This document shows positions 21,954-29,397 of a stretch of DNA of 32,333 nt, in pieces (position 1 is the first letter of the stretch; every line of letters starts with the position of its first letter). Source of the DNA: CAYNND01 sp964528735 (GTDB lineage Bacteria; Patescibacteriota; Minisyncoccia; Phycocordibacterales; UBA2100); contig CAZGUV010000010.1 of assembly GCA_964528735.1 (NCBI GenBank), forward strand, positions 1-32,333, read 5' to 3'. Both the position numbers and the translations under genes were made by a program. The notes below the pieces were generated by a model. It ran no database searches. It was not told the origin of the DNA and saw only the letters and a list, made by a program, of their open reading frames with translations.

Positions 21954-22991
21954 TTACCACGTCAGACCTTCGCGAGGTGTTATTTTGATATAACTGTACT
22001 GCGTTGCGCGCGGCGCTGCATTCGCGGCTTTTGTGACAGTGGACCAATCATGCGCATCGCCAAAGACTGCAACAACGACTTTACTCTTATATTTGTCAGG
22101 TATAGTACGAATGAGTTTCTGTACAGCCATGTCACGCTCAGAGATTACTGCGCGTTCTTGCTCAGCAAGAACGCGTTTTATTTCTGCTGCGCTTGATGAA
22201 GTCGTGAGTTTATTTGCACGATTCATGGCATCTTGCGCCTTTTGGTTAACATCGACGTCTTCGGCAGGGCACACTGCACTTATCTTGTGATCAAAAAAAA
22301 GTTTGTTGACAGCTCCACTCATAAGTACGGATGGAAACTTTCCGTACTGCGCATAAAGCTGGTTGAGTTGACTGCGAGCTCGGGCAACCTTTTGTGCATC
22401 GACTTCTTCGAGCTGACGTTTCTCCAAAAAGCTGACTATCGTCTCGTAAACTTTTACCTGTATTTCTGCATCATTATACTGGCGAAATGTTTTTATACGT
22501 GTGATAAACGGCTCAAACACCTCAATATCCTTTACATAAAAACTGCGGGCCTGCTTTGCGCGAAGCTCTATCGCCTTGATGAGCGCCTCGCGCCGCGAAC
22601 GAACTGTAAAGAGTGCTTCAGGAGATTTTTGGGCAAAGCCTTCTGAAAAGACACAATTCACTGCGTTACTTTTTACTATCTCCATGATGAGCTGTTGTAT
22701 ACGTGTCTGATTGTGCAGTATCTGCCCGCGAGCTTCTTGAGAGTACTCTGCACCTCGGTAATCTTCGTGTACTTGCCCGATATGCACGATGACAGGCGCT
22801 TGTGGCCCTGCATTTATTGGAAAAGACACAATATACTTTTTATCGAGAAACCCTTTGGGGAGCTTGAGTAGCTGCTCAACGCTTGCAGATACTGAAGTAG
22901 TTGATGGTTTTGTTGTTACAAATGATTGTGAAAATGCAGTCTGCGTACAGAACAGAAACAAAATAGATATAACAAACAGTACACACCGCAT
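21954..22991 (-). CDS. Exported TraB/TIKI/ChaN-like protein
   Basis: From ATG 22991 the product has 345 residues. The frame extends to 23069, but TACAAT ends 6 nt before 22991 and the signal peptide (RCVLFVISILFLFCTQTAFS) then starts properly at the N-terminus. The mature part has the two GxxH motifs that mark the TraB/TIKI/EreA/ChaN fold: VIVHIGQVHEDY near residue 67 and VVAVFGDAHDW near residue 315. VNCVFSEGF sits where the family has V..E. The segments between are mostly helical. Members of this fold include putative metallopeptidases and heme-binding lipoproteins, so the role here is open. No lipobox is evident. Confidence 0.65.
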   Translation of the reverse strand: MRCVLFVISILFLFCTQTAFSQSFVTTKPSTTSVSASVEQLLKLPKGFLDKKYIVSFPINAGPQAPVIVHIGQVHEDYRGAEYSQEARGQILHNQTRIQQLIMEIVKSNAVNCVFSEGFAQKSPEALFTVRSRREALIKAIELRAKQARSFYVKDIEVFEPFITRIKTFRQYNDAEIQVKVYETIVSFLEKRQLEEVDAQKVARARSQLNQLYAQYGKFPSVLMSGAVNKLFFDHKISAVCPAEDVDVNQKAQDAMNRANKLTTSSSAAEIKRVLAEQERAVISERDMAVQKLIRTIPDKYKSKVVVAVFGDAHDWSTVTKAANAAPRATQYSYIKITPREGLTW

Positions 22992-22997
22992 GTGAGT

Positions 22998-23003
22998 ATT
23001 GTA
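22998..23003 (-). promoter_or_regulatory. -10 element of the TraB-like gene, predicted leaderless
   Basis: TACAAT on the minus strand ends 6 nt before the ATG at 22991. The -35 position is weak. It supports the internal start over the longer ORF. Confidence 0.45.
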
Positions 23004-23086
23004 TACCAGCAAAAATGCACTTCCTTGCTTTTTCCTCTGAAGTGGTGAGAATTGTGCAATCCGTAGCACTAACAGGGAAACCAGCT

Positions 23087-23314
23087 ATGCCCACGGACGC
23101 TGTAGTCAAGTCTTATTGCGACAGGACTGGACGCGGCATCGCAGTCGCAACTGATGATGGAGCAGAATACCCCATCGCGTGCTTTACGTTTTTCCGCCAG
23201 AGCGTCGGAGCGTTGCCACTTGGTGATGTACAGGAGGGAACTCCAATCATCATCTACCCTCCGTGGGTTCATGGCACGCCTGATTCGAGGGCGAAGGACT
23301 GGAGCACGGTCTGA
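23087..23314 (+). CDS. Small protein, possibly cold-shock-domain-like
   Basis: From ATG 23087 the product has 75 residues, preceded by AGGGA about 9 nt upstream, one of the few Shine-Dalgarno-like sites here. The pattern VKSYCDRTGRGIAVATDDGAE at the N-terminus and LGDVQEGTPIIIY...GTPDSRAKDW later resembles the V.WF....GFGFI...G......L..G..V.F order of the cold shock domain. The aromatic RNA-binding residues of true CspA are mostly absent. The call is weak. Its own terminator downstream supports a real gene. A frame extending to 23015 would overlap the divergent gene's promoter. Confidence 0.5.
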   Translation: MPTDAVVKSYCDRTGRGIAVATDDGAEYPIACFTFFRQSVGALPLGDVQEGTPIIIYPPWVHGTPDSRAKDWSTV

Positions 23315-23341
23315 CATGCCTGTCATGGCAGAGACGACCAG

Positions 23342-23374
23342 AGCTCGGCGACTCCTCTGTTGCCGAGCTTTTTA
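23342..23374 (+). terminator. Intrinsic terminator after the 75-residue protein
   Basis: AGCTCGGC (23342-23349) and GCCGAGCT (23362-23369) form an 8-bp stem with a 12-nt loop, followed by TTTTTAT. It insulates the valS promoter from upstream transcription. Confidence 0.85.
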
Positions 23375-23415
23375 TAACTGACACAAAAATGTCGAGCGGC
23401 TCTGTGCTCCCCATT

Positions 23416-23444
23416 TTGCCTCTGTAGCGCTTTCTTGCTAGTAT
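23416..23444 (+). promoter_or_regulatory. Promoter of valS, predicted leaderless
   Basis: TTGCCT (23416-23421) is followed after exactly 17 nt by TAGTAT (23439-23444), which also has an extended TGC. It ends 6 nt before the ATG at 23451. Confidence 0.7.
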
Positions 23445-23450
23445 TTTACG

Positions 23451-25599
23451 ATGCCTGATAACCCAAAAGCCTATCCCTCGACTGCTCCCGAGCTCTTTCT
23501 CAAGCCATACAACCCAGATGCTCACGAAAAGAGTATGTATGAAGCATGGGAAAAAAGTGGGTACTTCAACCCTGATTCACTTCCCAATCAGTCAGGCGAA
23601 CCATTTACGATTATCATGCCGCCACCAAACGCAAACGGTTCGCTCCATGCTGGCCATGCGCTGTTCGTGACACTGCAAGACATTATGATCCGTTTTGCAC
23701 GCATGCAGGGCAAACGAGCGCTCTGGCTTCCTGGTTCTGACCATGCTGGATTTGAGACACAAGTGGTCTATGAAAAGCAACTCGAAAAAGAAGGTCGTTC
23801 TCGTTTTGATATGACTCCAGAACAGCTCCACGGAGAAATCATGGAGTTTGTACTTTCAAAGAAGTCATTCATGGAAAATCAGCTCCGAGAACTCGGTGCA
23901 TCATGTGACTGGTCACGCGCCATGTTCACACTCGACGAGCGCGTCATCAAAACAGTCTACGACACATTCAAAAAACTTGAGGATGACAAACTACTCTACC
24001 GCGGTGCGCGAATAGTGAACTGGTGCCCAAAGCATCAGACTTCCCTTTCAAATCTTGAGACTGAGCGTGAGACACGCACAGAAAACTTTTACTACCTTCA
24101 GTATGGTCCATTTGTCATCGCAACGGCGCGACCAGAAACAAAATTTGGCGACAAGTACGTGGTCATGCACCCAGACGATGCACGCTACTCGCAGTACAAA
24201 CACGGTGACACCTTCACCTGCGAGTGGATAAACGGACCGGTCACCGCAACCGTTATCAAAGATGATTGTATCGACATGGAACTCGGTACTGGTGTTATGA
24301 CCATCACACCATGGCATGACGCGACTGACTTCGATATTGCAAAGCGTCACAACTTGCCATACGAACAGGTCATCGACTGGCGCGGCAAACTGCTCCCTAT
24401 TGCTGGAGAATTTGCTGGTACAAATATCAAAGAAGCACGCGGAAAAATTGTCGAGAAACTAAAGAGCAAAGGTCTTGTCACAAAGATAGATGAGAAGTAC
24501 ACCCACGAAGTGCCAGTCTGCTACAAGTGCTCACGCGAAATTGAGCCGCAAGTCCGTTCTCAATGGTTCATCAAGATGCAACCACTCGCTGAAAAAGCAC
24601 TCGAAGCTGAGAAAAGTGGTGCGATAAATATTTTGACCGACCAGCACAAAAAAGTGTACGAGCACTGGCTNNNNNNNNNNGAACATTTCGCGACAAATCG
24701 TATGGGGCATCCCTATCCCTGCAAAAATCTGTGATACCTGCCAAGAAGGATATGTAGACCTTGAAAATACGATTACTACCTGCAAAAAATGTAGTGGCGC
24801 CGTACGACAAGACCCTGACACGTTTGATACCTGGTTCTCTTCTGGACAGTGGCCATTTGCCACACTCCAGTACCCTGGCGAAGACTTCAAGAAGTTTTAC
24901 CCGACTACCGTGATGGAGACAGGTGCTGATATCCTCTTCTTCTGGGTAGCGCGCATGGCAATGCTTGGACTCTATCGCACCGGTGAAGTGCCATTTAAGA
25001 ACGTGTATCTGCATGGCATGGTACGCGACGCGAAGGGACAGAAGATGAGTAAGAGCAAGGGCAACGTTATCTCCCCACTCGATGTTTCAAAGGAGTTTGG
25101 TACTGACGCGCTTCGCATGGGACTCGTAGTCGGCAATACCCCAGGGACAGACCTCAACTTGGACCCGAGAAAGATTGGTGCATACAAAAAGTTTGCAAAC
25201 AAAGTGTGGAACATCACTCGCTTTGTGCTCGAAAACGTAAAGAGTGATGATTTGGCAGCACCAGTCGCGAGAACCGATGCCGATGAAACACTCATGAAGG
25301 AATTCGCTGAATTTCGAGCAGATGTCATTGCCGATATGGAACAATTTCGCTTCCATCTTGCTGCTGAAAAAATCTATCATTACCTCTGGCACACGTACGC
25401 TGACATCATCATAGAGAGTTCGAAGCCAGTGTTTGCAAGTACCGATAACTCAGCTCGTGTATCACGTGTACAGACGCTCTACCACCTCTTGTGTGAATCA
25501 CTCAAACTGCTCCACCCATTCATGCCGTTTGTGACCGAAACCATCTGGCAGCAACTTCCTAAAAAAGATTCTGATCTTTTGATGGTGAGTCGTCTATGA
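23451..25599 (+). CDS. valS: Valyl-tRNA synthetase, interrupted by an assembly gap
   Basis: The class I signature LHAGHA (65-70) and PGSDHAG are near the N-terminus. The CP1 editing domain contains NWCPKHQTSLSNLETE and IATARPETKFGDKY. NISRQIVWGIPIP and the Cys pairs CYKC, CDTC and CKKC follow. The KMSKS loop is GQKMSKSKGN near nucleotide 25040, and the anticodon-binding helix bundle ends the protein. Ten N at 24671-24680 break the reading frame between HWL and NISRQ. The frame fits only if the true gap is a multiple of 3, so the break is an assembly artefact rather than a frameshift. The product is about 720 residues against 850-950 in most bacteria, because it stops after WQQLPKKDSDLLMVSRL, without the C-terminal coiled-coil tRNA-binding arm. 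The stop overlaps the next start (ATGA). Confidence 0.93.
24671..24680. other. Run of 10 N: assembly gap of incorrect length
   Basis: The ten undetermined bases sit between CACTGGCT (HWL) and GAACATTTCG (xNISR). Homologues have about seven residues here (HWL.NIRDWNISRQ type), which predicts about 18 missing nucleotides rather than 10. Confidence 0.9.
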
Positions 25600-26324
25600 T
25601 CGAATCAGACAATAGAAACGTAGACCGAGTGCTCGGCATGATTCAATCAAGAGAAGGCTCAGTGATACTACCGCTCTCACTCTATGCACATGGACCAGAA
25701 GAAACATACCATGTAAGTGCTCACATACGCTGGAACTCAACACATGTGAATGTTGTCTGTATTTCAGACACTGGTGAACAGCCTAAGCACTATCTGAGTG
25801 ATTTTCGACTCACCATCGACCAGACACCACAAGGTCCACGCTGGAAAATCGTACATCGTGAAGTAGACAAGCGTTTTACCATCGATGGCACTGAAAAATC
25901 ACTTGCAGAAGAGACCGTGCATATCCTCATCTCTGTTGTCCGGAAATTGAACAGACATTACCAATATCCTGCTGAAGTGTACATACAGTCTTCACGACCA
26001 TCGCTTGTTCGCTTTTTTGAGAAAATGAAATTCACTCCACATACCGACTCACAAAAGGAGTTATTCGATATGTATTTTCAGGAGTACCGCTCACGGCCTC
26101 GTGAGGACTTTCTTCACATTGAGAGAGATATCGGCTCACGATTCTTACTCGTGCGAGAAAGTTCTCGAAAAGATTGGGTCCTTGTAGATAAGCACCACCC
26201 TCAATACGATCCGTCACTCTATGGCGTGCAGGAGCGCTTTGTACATGTCGCAAAACCTCCACTTGGACGTGCGTTTAACAAAGAACCCTACGTTATCCGT
26301 GTGACATTTACCTACGAAGCTTGA
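25596..26324 (+). CDS. Unrecognised protein translationally coupled to valS
   Basis: The 242-residue product starts at the ATG of an ATGA overlap with the valS stop, so it is co-translated. It has no signal peptide or membrane helix. Strand-rich segments (VILPLSLYAHGPEETYHVSAHIRW, HVNVVCISDTG) precede a helix-rich middle (SLAEETVHILISVVRKLN). RPSLVRFFEKMKFTPH resembles the last helix and strand of a GNAT fold (A..FYEK.GF), but the acetyl-CoA P-loop (Q..G.G/A) is not visible, so I do not call it an acetyltransferase. The C-terminal third carries several His and Tyr (DKHHPQYDPSLYGVQERFVHV). Coupling suggests a link to ValS or to translation, without direct evidence. Confidence 0.65.
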   Translation: MIESDNRNVDRVLGMIQSREGSVILPLSLYAHGPEETYHVSAHIRWNSTHVNVVCISDTGEQPKHYLSDFRLTIDQTPQGPRWKIVHREVDKRFTIDGTEKSLAEETVHILISVVRKLNRHYQYPAEVYIQSSRPSLVRFFEKMKFTPHTDSQKELFDMYFQEYRSRPREDFLHIERDIGSRFLLVRESSRKDWVLVDKHHPQYDPSLYGVQERFVHVAKPPLGRAFNKEPYVIRVTFTYEA

Positions 26325-26361
26325 TGGGGATGCCCGCCTCGGCGCTTTCTCATATCTCGTT

Positions 26362-26367
26362 TATACT
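26362..26367 (+). promoter_or_regulatory. -10 element of the PrsW-like gene, predicted leaderless GTG start
   Basis: TATACT ends 6 nt before the GTG at 26374. No clear -35 is seen. The spacing equals that of the ATG-starting genes in the window. Confidence 0.5.
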
Positions 26368-26373
26368 GACAAG

Positions 26374-27087
26374 GTGGAAATAACACTGCAGACTCTGATA
26401 GTGGCACTTCTGGTGGGATTTCTTCCGCCACTCATTTGGTTATGGTTTTGGCTTCAAGAAGATAGGCTGCACCCTGAACCGCGAAGTGCGATTGCTCTTA
26501 CTTTCTTCACCGGCATGTGCGTCGTGCTTCTTGTTATCCCTGTACAAAAGGGCGCTCAGGCACTCGGACTTTCAGGTATTTCACTCCTTTGCACGTGGGC
26601 GTTTATAGAAGAGTTTGCAAAATTTGTGTGTGCATACCTCGCGATACTTCGCTCGAAAATTGTTGACGAACCGATTGACCCGCTTATCTACATGATCACG
26701 ATTGCCCTTGGATTTGCTGCTCTTGAAAATACACTTTTTCTTCTCAACCCGATGTCAGGAGAAACGCTCCCCGTAACAATTTTGACTGGAAATTTTAGAT
26801 TCTTTGGGGCAACACTTTTACATGTACTGTGCTCTTCTATTGTCGGCGGTGCACTTGCGCTCTCCTACTATATTCACGGATTTAAGCATGATATCTACGC
26901 TATCTATGGCCTCATCCTCGCAGGAATGGTGCACAGTGTTTTCAACTTTTTTGTACTCCAGCAACAAGGTGTCGGCATACTCAAGATTTTCCTTTGTGTA
27001 TGGCTTGGTATCATACTCCTTTTGGTATTCTTCCAATACGTAAAACGTATTAAAGCACCTGCACAAAATACACTTGCACGCACGTAA
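26374..27087 (+). CDS. PrsW-family intramembrane glutamic-type protease
   Basis: This 237-residue protein starts at GTG and has about seven or eight transmembrane helices. All hallmark motifs of the PrsW branch of the CAAX-protease/PrsW clan are visible: EE..K in FIEEFAKF (E79, E80, K83), F...EN in GFAALEN (F114-N119), H150 in LLHVLCSSIVGG and H..FN in VHSVFNF (H187-N191). In Bacillus PrsW cleaves the anti-sigma factor RsiW at site 1. Whether a sigma/anti-sigma pair is the substrate here is unknown, as none is in the window. It ends with a short basic tail, and the hsp20 promoter begins inside its 3' end. Confidence 0.88.
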   Translation: MEITLQTLIVALLVGFLPPLIWLWFWLQEDRLHPEPRSAIALTFFTGMCVVLLVIPVQKGAQALGLSGISLLCTWAFIEEFAKFVCAYLAILRSKIVDEPIDPLIYMITIALGFAALENTLFLLNPMSGETLPVTILTGNFRFFGATLLHVLCSSIVGGALALSYYIHGFKHDIYAIYGLILAGMVHSVFNFFVLQQQGVGILKIFLCVWLGIILLLVFFQYVKRIKAPAQNTLART

Positions 27088-27100
27088 AAAGTGCTATACT
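27073..27100 (+). promoter_or_regulatory. Promoter of hsp20, predicted leaderless
   Basis: CTTGCA (27073-27078) is followed after 16 nt by TATACT (27095-27100), with an extended TGC. The -10 ends 6 nt before the ATG at 27107. The -35 lies within the 3' end of the PrsW gene. Confidence 0.6.
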
Positions 27101-27106
27101 ACACGT

Positions 27107-27562
27107 ATGCCAAAACCATCATTTTTCCAACGACTTACTGGTGCAGTTCCTAACGAGGAATACGAAGAAGATGGCTACGAAGAGGCTGATCCACGTGCTG
27201 AGAAATACCAAAATTACGAGGAGGATCCACAGGGTAGTGAACTCAAAATTGATGTCTACCAAACCGCTGATGCGATTATAGTACGAGGTTTCGTCCCTGG
27301 TGTCCCATCGAGCAACGTAGAACTCTCTTTGACCAGAGACATGCTCACCATTGAAGCTCGTCGTGAGGAAAACAAAGAAGTAAACGAAGATGCGTATTTC
27401 ACTCGAGAGCTTGATTGGACTCCACTCACACGGACAGTACTTCTCCCATCTGAAGTTGATATAGACCAAGCAGAGGCGTCAGAAAATCACGGGGTTCTCA
27501 CTATCCGTATGCCGAAAATAAACAAGGACCGAGAAGCGAAGGTAAAAGTAAGAAGTCGCTAA
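27107..27562 (+). CDS. Small heat-shock protein, Hsp20/alpha-crystallin family
   Basis: From ATG 27107 the product has 151 residues. An upstream in-frame start at 27074 would overlap the PrsW gene and the promoter. An acidic, tyrosine-rich N-terminal arm (EEYEEDGYEEADPRAEKYQNYEED) precedes the alpha-crystallin domain: DVYQTADAIIVRGFVPGVPSSNVELSL... with TIEARRE, the FTRELDW strand, and the closing motif GVLTIRMPK. The C-terminus is basic (KDREAKVKVRSR) and lacks an obvious I-x-I anchor motif. It would hold unfolding proteins for ClpB-type refolding. It overlaps the convergent HAD gene by 4 nt at the stop codons. Confidence 0.93.
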   Translation: MPKPSFFQRLTGAVPNEEYEEDGYEEADPRAEKYQNYEEDPQGSELKIDVYQTADAIIVRGFVPGVPSSNVELSLTRDMLTIEARREENKEVNEDAYFTRELDWTPLTRTVLLPSEVDIDQAEASENHGVLTIRMPKINKDREAKVKVRSR

Positions 27563-27993
27563 GCTCTTGTCTTACTCAGTATACGCTCTGCATACCCAAT
27601 CGCTTTTAGAAGTGACTCTTTTTGTGCATCGACTGTATTCCCCCACTCAACGCGCACACAGGGGATATTTGCGAGTTTCGAGCCGATTTCATCTCCGTCA
27701 CTATCGCCAATCATCACCGTTGGTCCTACAATTCTTTTTTTAATTTCAATGAATGGCACACTAGACGCTTTTGCTTCTGGTATCTCCGTAGCCGTAATAC
27801 ACAACGCATCGGAAAATATATTTTTTGCACCAATAACTGAAAGTGCATCGATGAGTTCGGCGCGCGTACTCCCTGTCACAATACAGAGCGTGTACTTTTT
27901 ACTGAGCGTTACAAGAATGTTGGCATCAACGAGTGGGATTATTGGGTCTTGGATGCGCGCTAGTGTGCCGTCGAGATCAAAAATAATATTCAT
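27559..27993 (-). CDS. HAD-superfamily hydrolase (phosphatase)
   Basis: The 144-residue product has the four HAD motifs: DLDGT with nucleophile D6 and acid D8, TGS near residue 40, a lysine (K86 region, EIKKRIVG) and GDSDGDE near 97-103. The cap is minimal, so a small phosphatase of the Cof/Gph type acting on low-mass metabolites or a phosphoprotein is likely; the substrate is not predictable. The first residues NIIFDLDGTLARI show that the annotated start is right. The stop overlaps the end of hsp20. Confidence 0.85.
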   Translation of the reverse strand: MNIIFDLDGTLARIQDPIIPLVDANILVTLSKKYTLCIVTGSTRAELIDALSVIGAKNIFSDALCITATEIPEAKASSVPFIEIKKRIVGPTVMIGDSDGDEIGSKLANIPCVRVEWGNTVDAQKESLLKAIGYAERILSKTRA

Positions 27994-28011
27994 AGGTATA
28001 CTTACGTGTAT

Positions 28012-28048
28012 AAAAAGTCCAGGAAGGTTCTGCGCTGCAAAACCTTCC
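28012..28048 (-). terminator. Intrinsic terminator after the ATP-grasp-like gene
   Basis: On the minus strand a 12-bp stem (one G-U pair) pairs GGAAGGTTTTGC with GCAGAACCTTCC around AGC. After TGGAC comes TTTTTAT. It lies 11 nt past the gene's stop at 28059. Confidence 0.75.
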
Positions 28049-28058
28049 CAGAGTTAGC

Positions 28059-28919
28059 CTACTCAAGCACGAGTGGACCCTTACGAGCAGTTCTATCGTT
28101 GATGATGAATCTGCCCGTTGACTCCACTTGCAGATACCCGGTGACAGGCACCTGCCCCGACGCGAGTATAATCGCTTGCACGCGAGACCCGTCTTCAAGA
28201 GAAGTTGTCGCTACGCGTTGCTGTGCGATGGCGTGACCATCTGCATAGCACTGACGCATAAACTTTCCCCGTCCAACTTGTTCACGCGTCGCGACGCTGA
28301 AACGCGCCTTCACTGCTTGCTCGCCGTACTTGTGACAGAATTTGAAGACAACATCCTCGGGGAGTTCCTCCCAAGGAGTCTTATCTGCCCAATACATTGC
28401 TGGTATGCGAACATGGTGCCCTTGCCAGAGGTCCGAGAACTTGGCGAGATACACCTTGCTGTCAAACTCACTCTTCTGAGGTATCGAAGGACGTTCACGC
28501 CAACACGGAAGCTCGATGCTGTGTCCTAAGAGTTTAAATTCACCTTGAGCGAGCCTGAACTCAGGGAGGTAATCCTCGCTGTAGACGATGATTTCCGACG
28601 GGAGTCGGACCCCATCACCAAAGACAGGCGTATGACCTGATGCTCTCAACAGATTTAGGGCGACACCCCATCCGTCTTGTAGTTCGACGTTGATTTCAAT
28701 CACCGTCAGACCAGCACCAGAGACAAACGCGTCCATACGAAGAAATTGTCCCTTTTCGCACCCGACAAAATCGATGAACTGTTGAAGAAAAGCCTGGAGC
28801 TCTTCTCTGACTGTTCGCTCGACGACGAGACCGACAGGCGTTGTCTCGTGAGGGAAGCCTTTGTAGATGCACGGAGCAACGACAGCTTCATCCACGGCAA
28901 ACGTCTTAATAATCGGCAT
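28059..28919 (-). CDS. ATP-grasp-like protein, function unknown
   Basis: From ATG 28919 the product has 286 residues, with the best Shine-Dalgarno site in the window. The frame runs to 29003, but that part would be encoded in a structured leader. Two parts suggest an ATP-grasp fold: an early segment FLRMDAFVSGAGLTVIEINVELQDG, like the metal-binding R.D......VIEIN of the family, and a later VVFKFCHKYGE followed by MRQCYA..HAIAQQRV, VQAIILASGQVPVTGYL and RFIINDRTARKGP. That order would match a circularly permuted ATP-grasp such as glutathionylspermidine synthase-like proteins. The match is by eye and uncertain, so no substrate is proposed. Confidence 0.6.
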   Translation of the reverse strand: MPIIKTFAVDEAVVAPCIYKGFPHETTPVGLVVERTVREELQAFLQQFIDFVGCEKGQFLRMDAFVSGAGLTVIEINVELQDGWGVALNLLRASGHTPVFGDGVRLPSEIIVYSEDYLPEFRLAQGEFKLLGHSIELPCWRERPSIPQKSEFDSKVYLAKFSDLWQGHHVRIPAMYWADKTPWEELPEDVVFKFCHKYGEQAVKARFSVATREQVGRGKFMRQCYADGHAIAQQRVATTSLEDGSRVQAIILASGQVPVTGYLQVESTGRFIINDRTARKGPLVLE

Positions 28920-28925
28920 GTCACA

Positions 28926-28933
28926 CCCCCTTT
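28926..28933 (-). promoter_or_regulatory. Strong Shine-Dalgarno site of the ATP-grasp-like gene
   Basis: AAAGGGGG lies 6 nt before the ATG at 28919 on the minus strand and decides the start. It contrasts with the leaderless pattern of most neighbours. Confidence 0.75.
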
Positions 28934-28950
28934 CATGGAGTGGTAGGCCT

Positions 28951-28992
28951 GAATGCACCGACTGATGCACCCCTTCCGATTGCTCGGAAGGG
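28951..28992 (-). promoter_or_regulatory. Structured 5' leader of the ATP-grasp-like gene
   Basis: On the minus strand a perfect 9-bp hairpin CCCTTCCGA / TCGGAAGGG with a GCAA tetraloop (28992-28971) is followed by a direct repeat GTGCATCAGTCGGTGCAT. About 30 nt later comes the Shine-Dalgarno site. No T-tract follows, so it is not a standard terminator of the upstream regulator gene. Confidence 0.5.
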
Positions 28993-29006
28993 TCTATATT
29001 CATAGA

Positions 29007-29336
29007 TTATGAAGACACACCGCTCCGAACAGACTTTCGTGGTGTATGATGATGAAGCGCTGCAATAACTTTTGTATATCCTCCCATCCCTTCCTGGAGC
29101 CACTTGGACACTCGAGCGATCGTTGTGGTACTCATCGAAGTAACACGAGCTACATCATCGTATGATTTATTTTCTGAAAGCATCACCGCTGCAGTGAGTC
29201 TATTTGCAAATTCAACCACTTCTTTTTCAGTCATAACATCACGCATAAACGCATAGACGTCAGCACGATTTTTGCACGAGACAAATGCGTCACAGAGACG
29301 CTCAACATCTTTTCGCTTTGACAGTTCACTCTTCAT
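29007..29336 (-). CDS. YerC/YecD-type TrpR-family transcriptional regulator
   Basis: The 109-residue product has the TrpR-like helical bundle and helix-turn-helix. MTEKEVVEFANRLTAAVML (35-53) precedes the HTH SYDDVARVTSMSTTTIARVSKWL (58-80). YerC/YecD proteins resemble TrpR but lack a known tryptophan role in most species. Size and motif positions are normal for the family. A perfect TTGACA with 17-nt spacing and TAAAGT ends 6 nt before the ATG. It could regulate neighbours, but I see no repeated palindrome that would be its operator. Confidence 0.88.
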   Translation of the reverse strand: MKSELSKRKDVERLCDAFVSCKNRADVYAFMRDVMTEKEVVEFANRLTAAVMLSENKSYDDVARVTSMSTTTIARVSKWLQEGMGGYTKVIAALHHHTPRKSVRSGVSS

Positions 29337-29342
29337 CGAAGC

Positions 29343-29371
29343 ACTTTATCAAACTAAAGTATCTCTGTCAA
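29343..29371 (-). promoter_or_regulatory. Promoter of the YerC-type gene, predicted leaderless
   Basis: On the minus strand a perfect TTGACA (29371-29366) is followed after exactly 17 nt by TAAAGT (29348-29343), ending 6 nt before the ATG at 29336. It abuts the terminator of the response regulator. Confidence 0.75.
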
Positions 29372-29372
29372 C

Positions 29373-29394
29373 AAAAAACGCCCCTGAGGGGCGC
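29373..29394 (-). terminator. Intrinsic terminator of the response-regulator gene
   Basis: On the minus strand CGCCCC pairs with GGGGCG around TCA and is followed by TTTTTT. It lies just past the stop at 29398. Its CGCCCCTGAGGGGCG core resembles the terminator at 13611-13639. Confidence 0.85.
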
Positions 29395-29397
29395 TTG

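Noticed and set aside
23451..24734. Apparent premature end of valS, as if truncated or a pseudogene
   Set aside because: The frame break coincides exactly with the 10 N. On the far side the conserved sequence resumes in another frame (NISRQIVWGIPIP, KMSKS), so it is an assembly artefact.
25596..26324. GNAT acetyltransferase call for the valS-coupled gene
   Set aside because: Only a terminal FFEKMKF-like segment resembles the fold; the acetyl-CoA binding loop is not visible.
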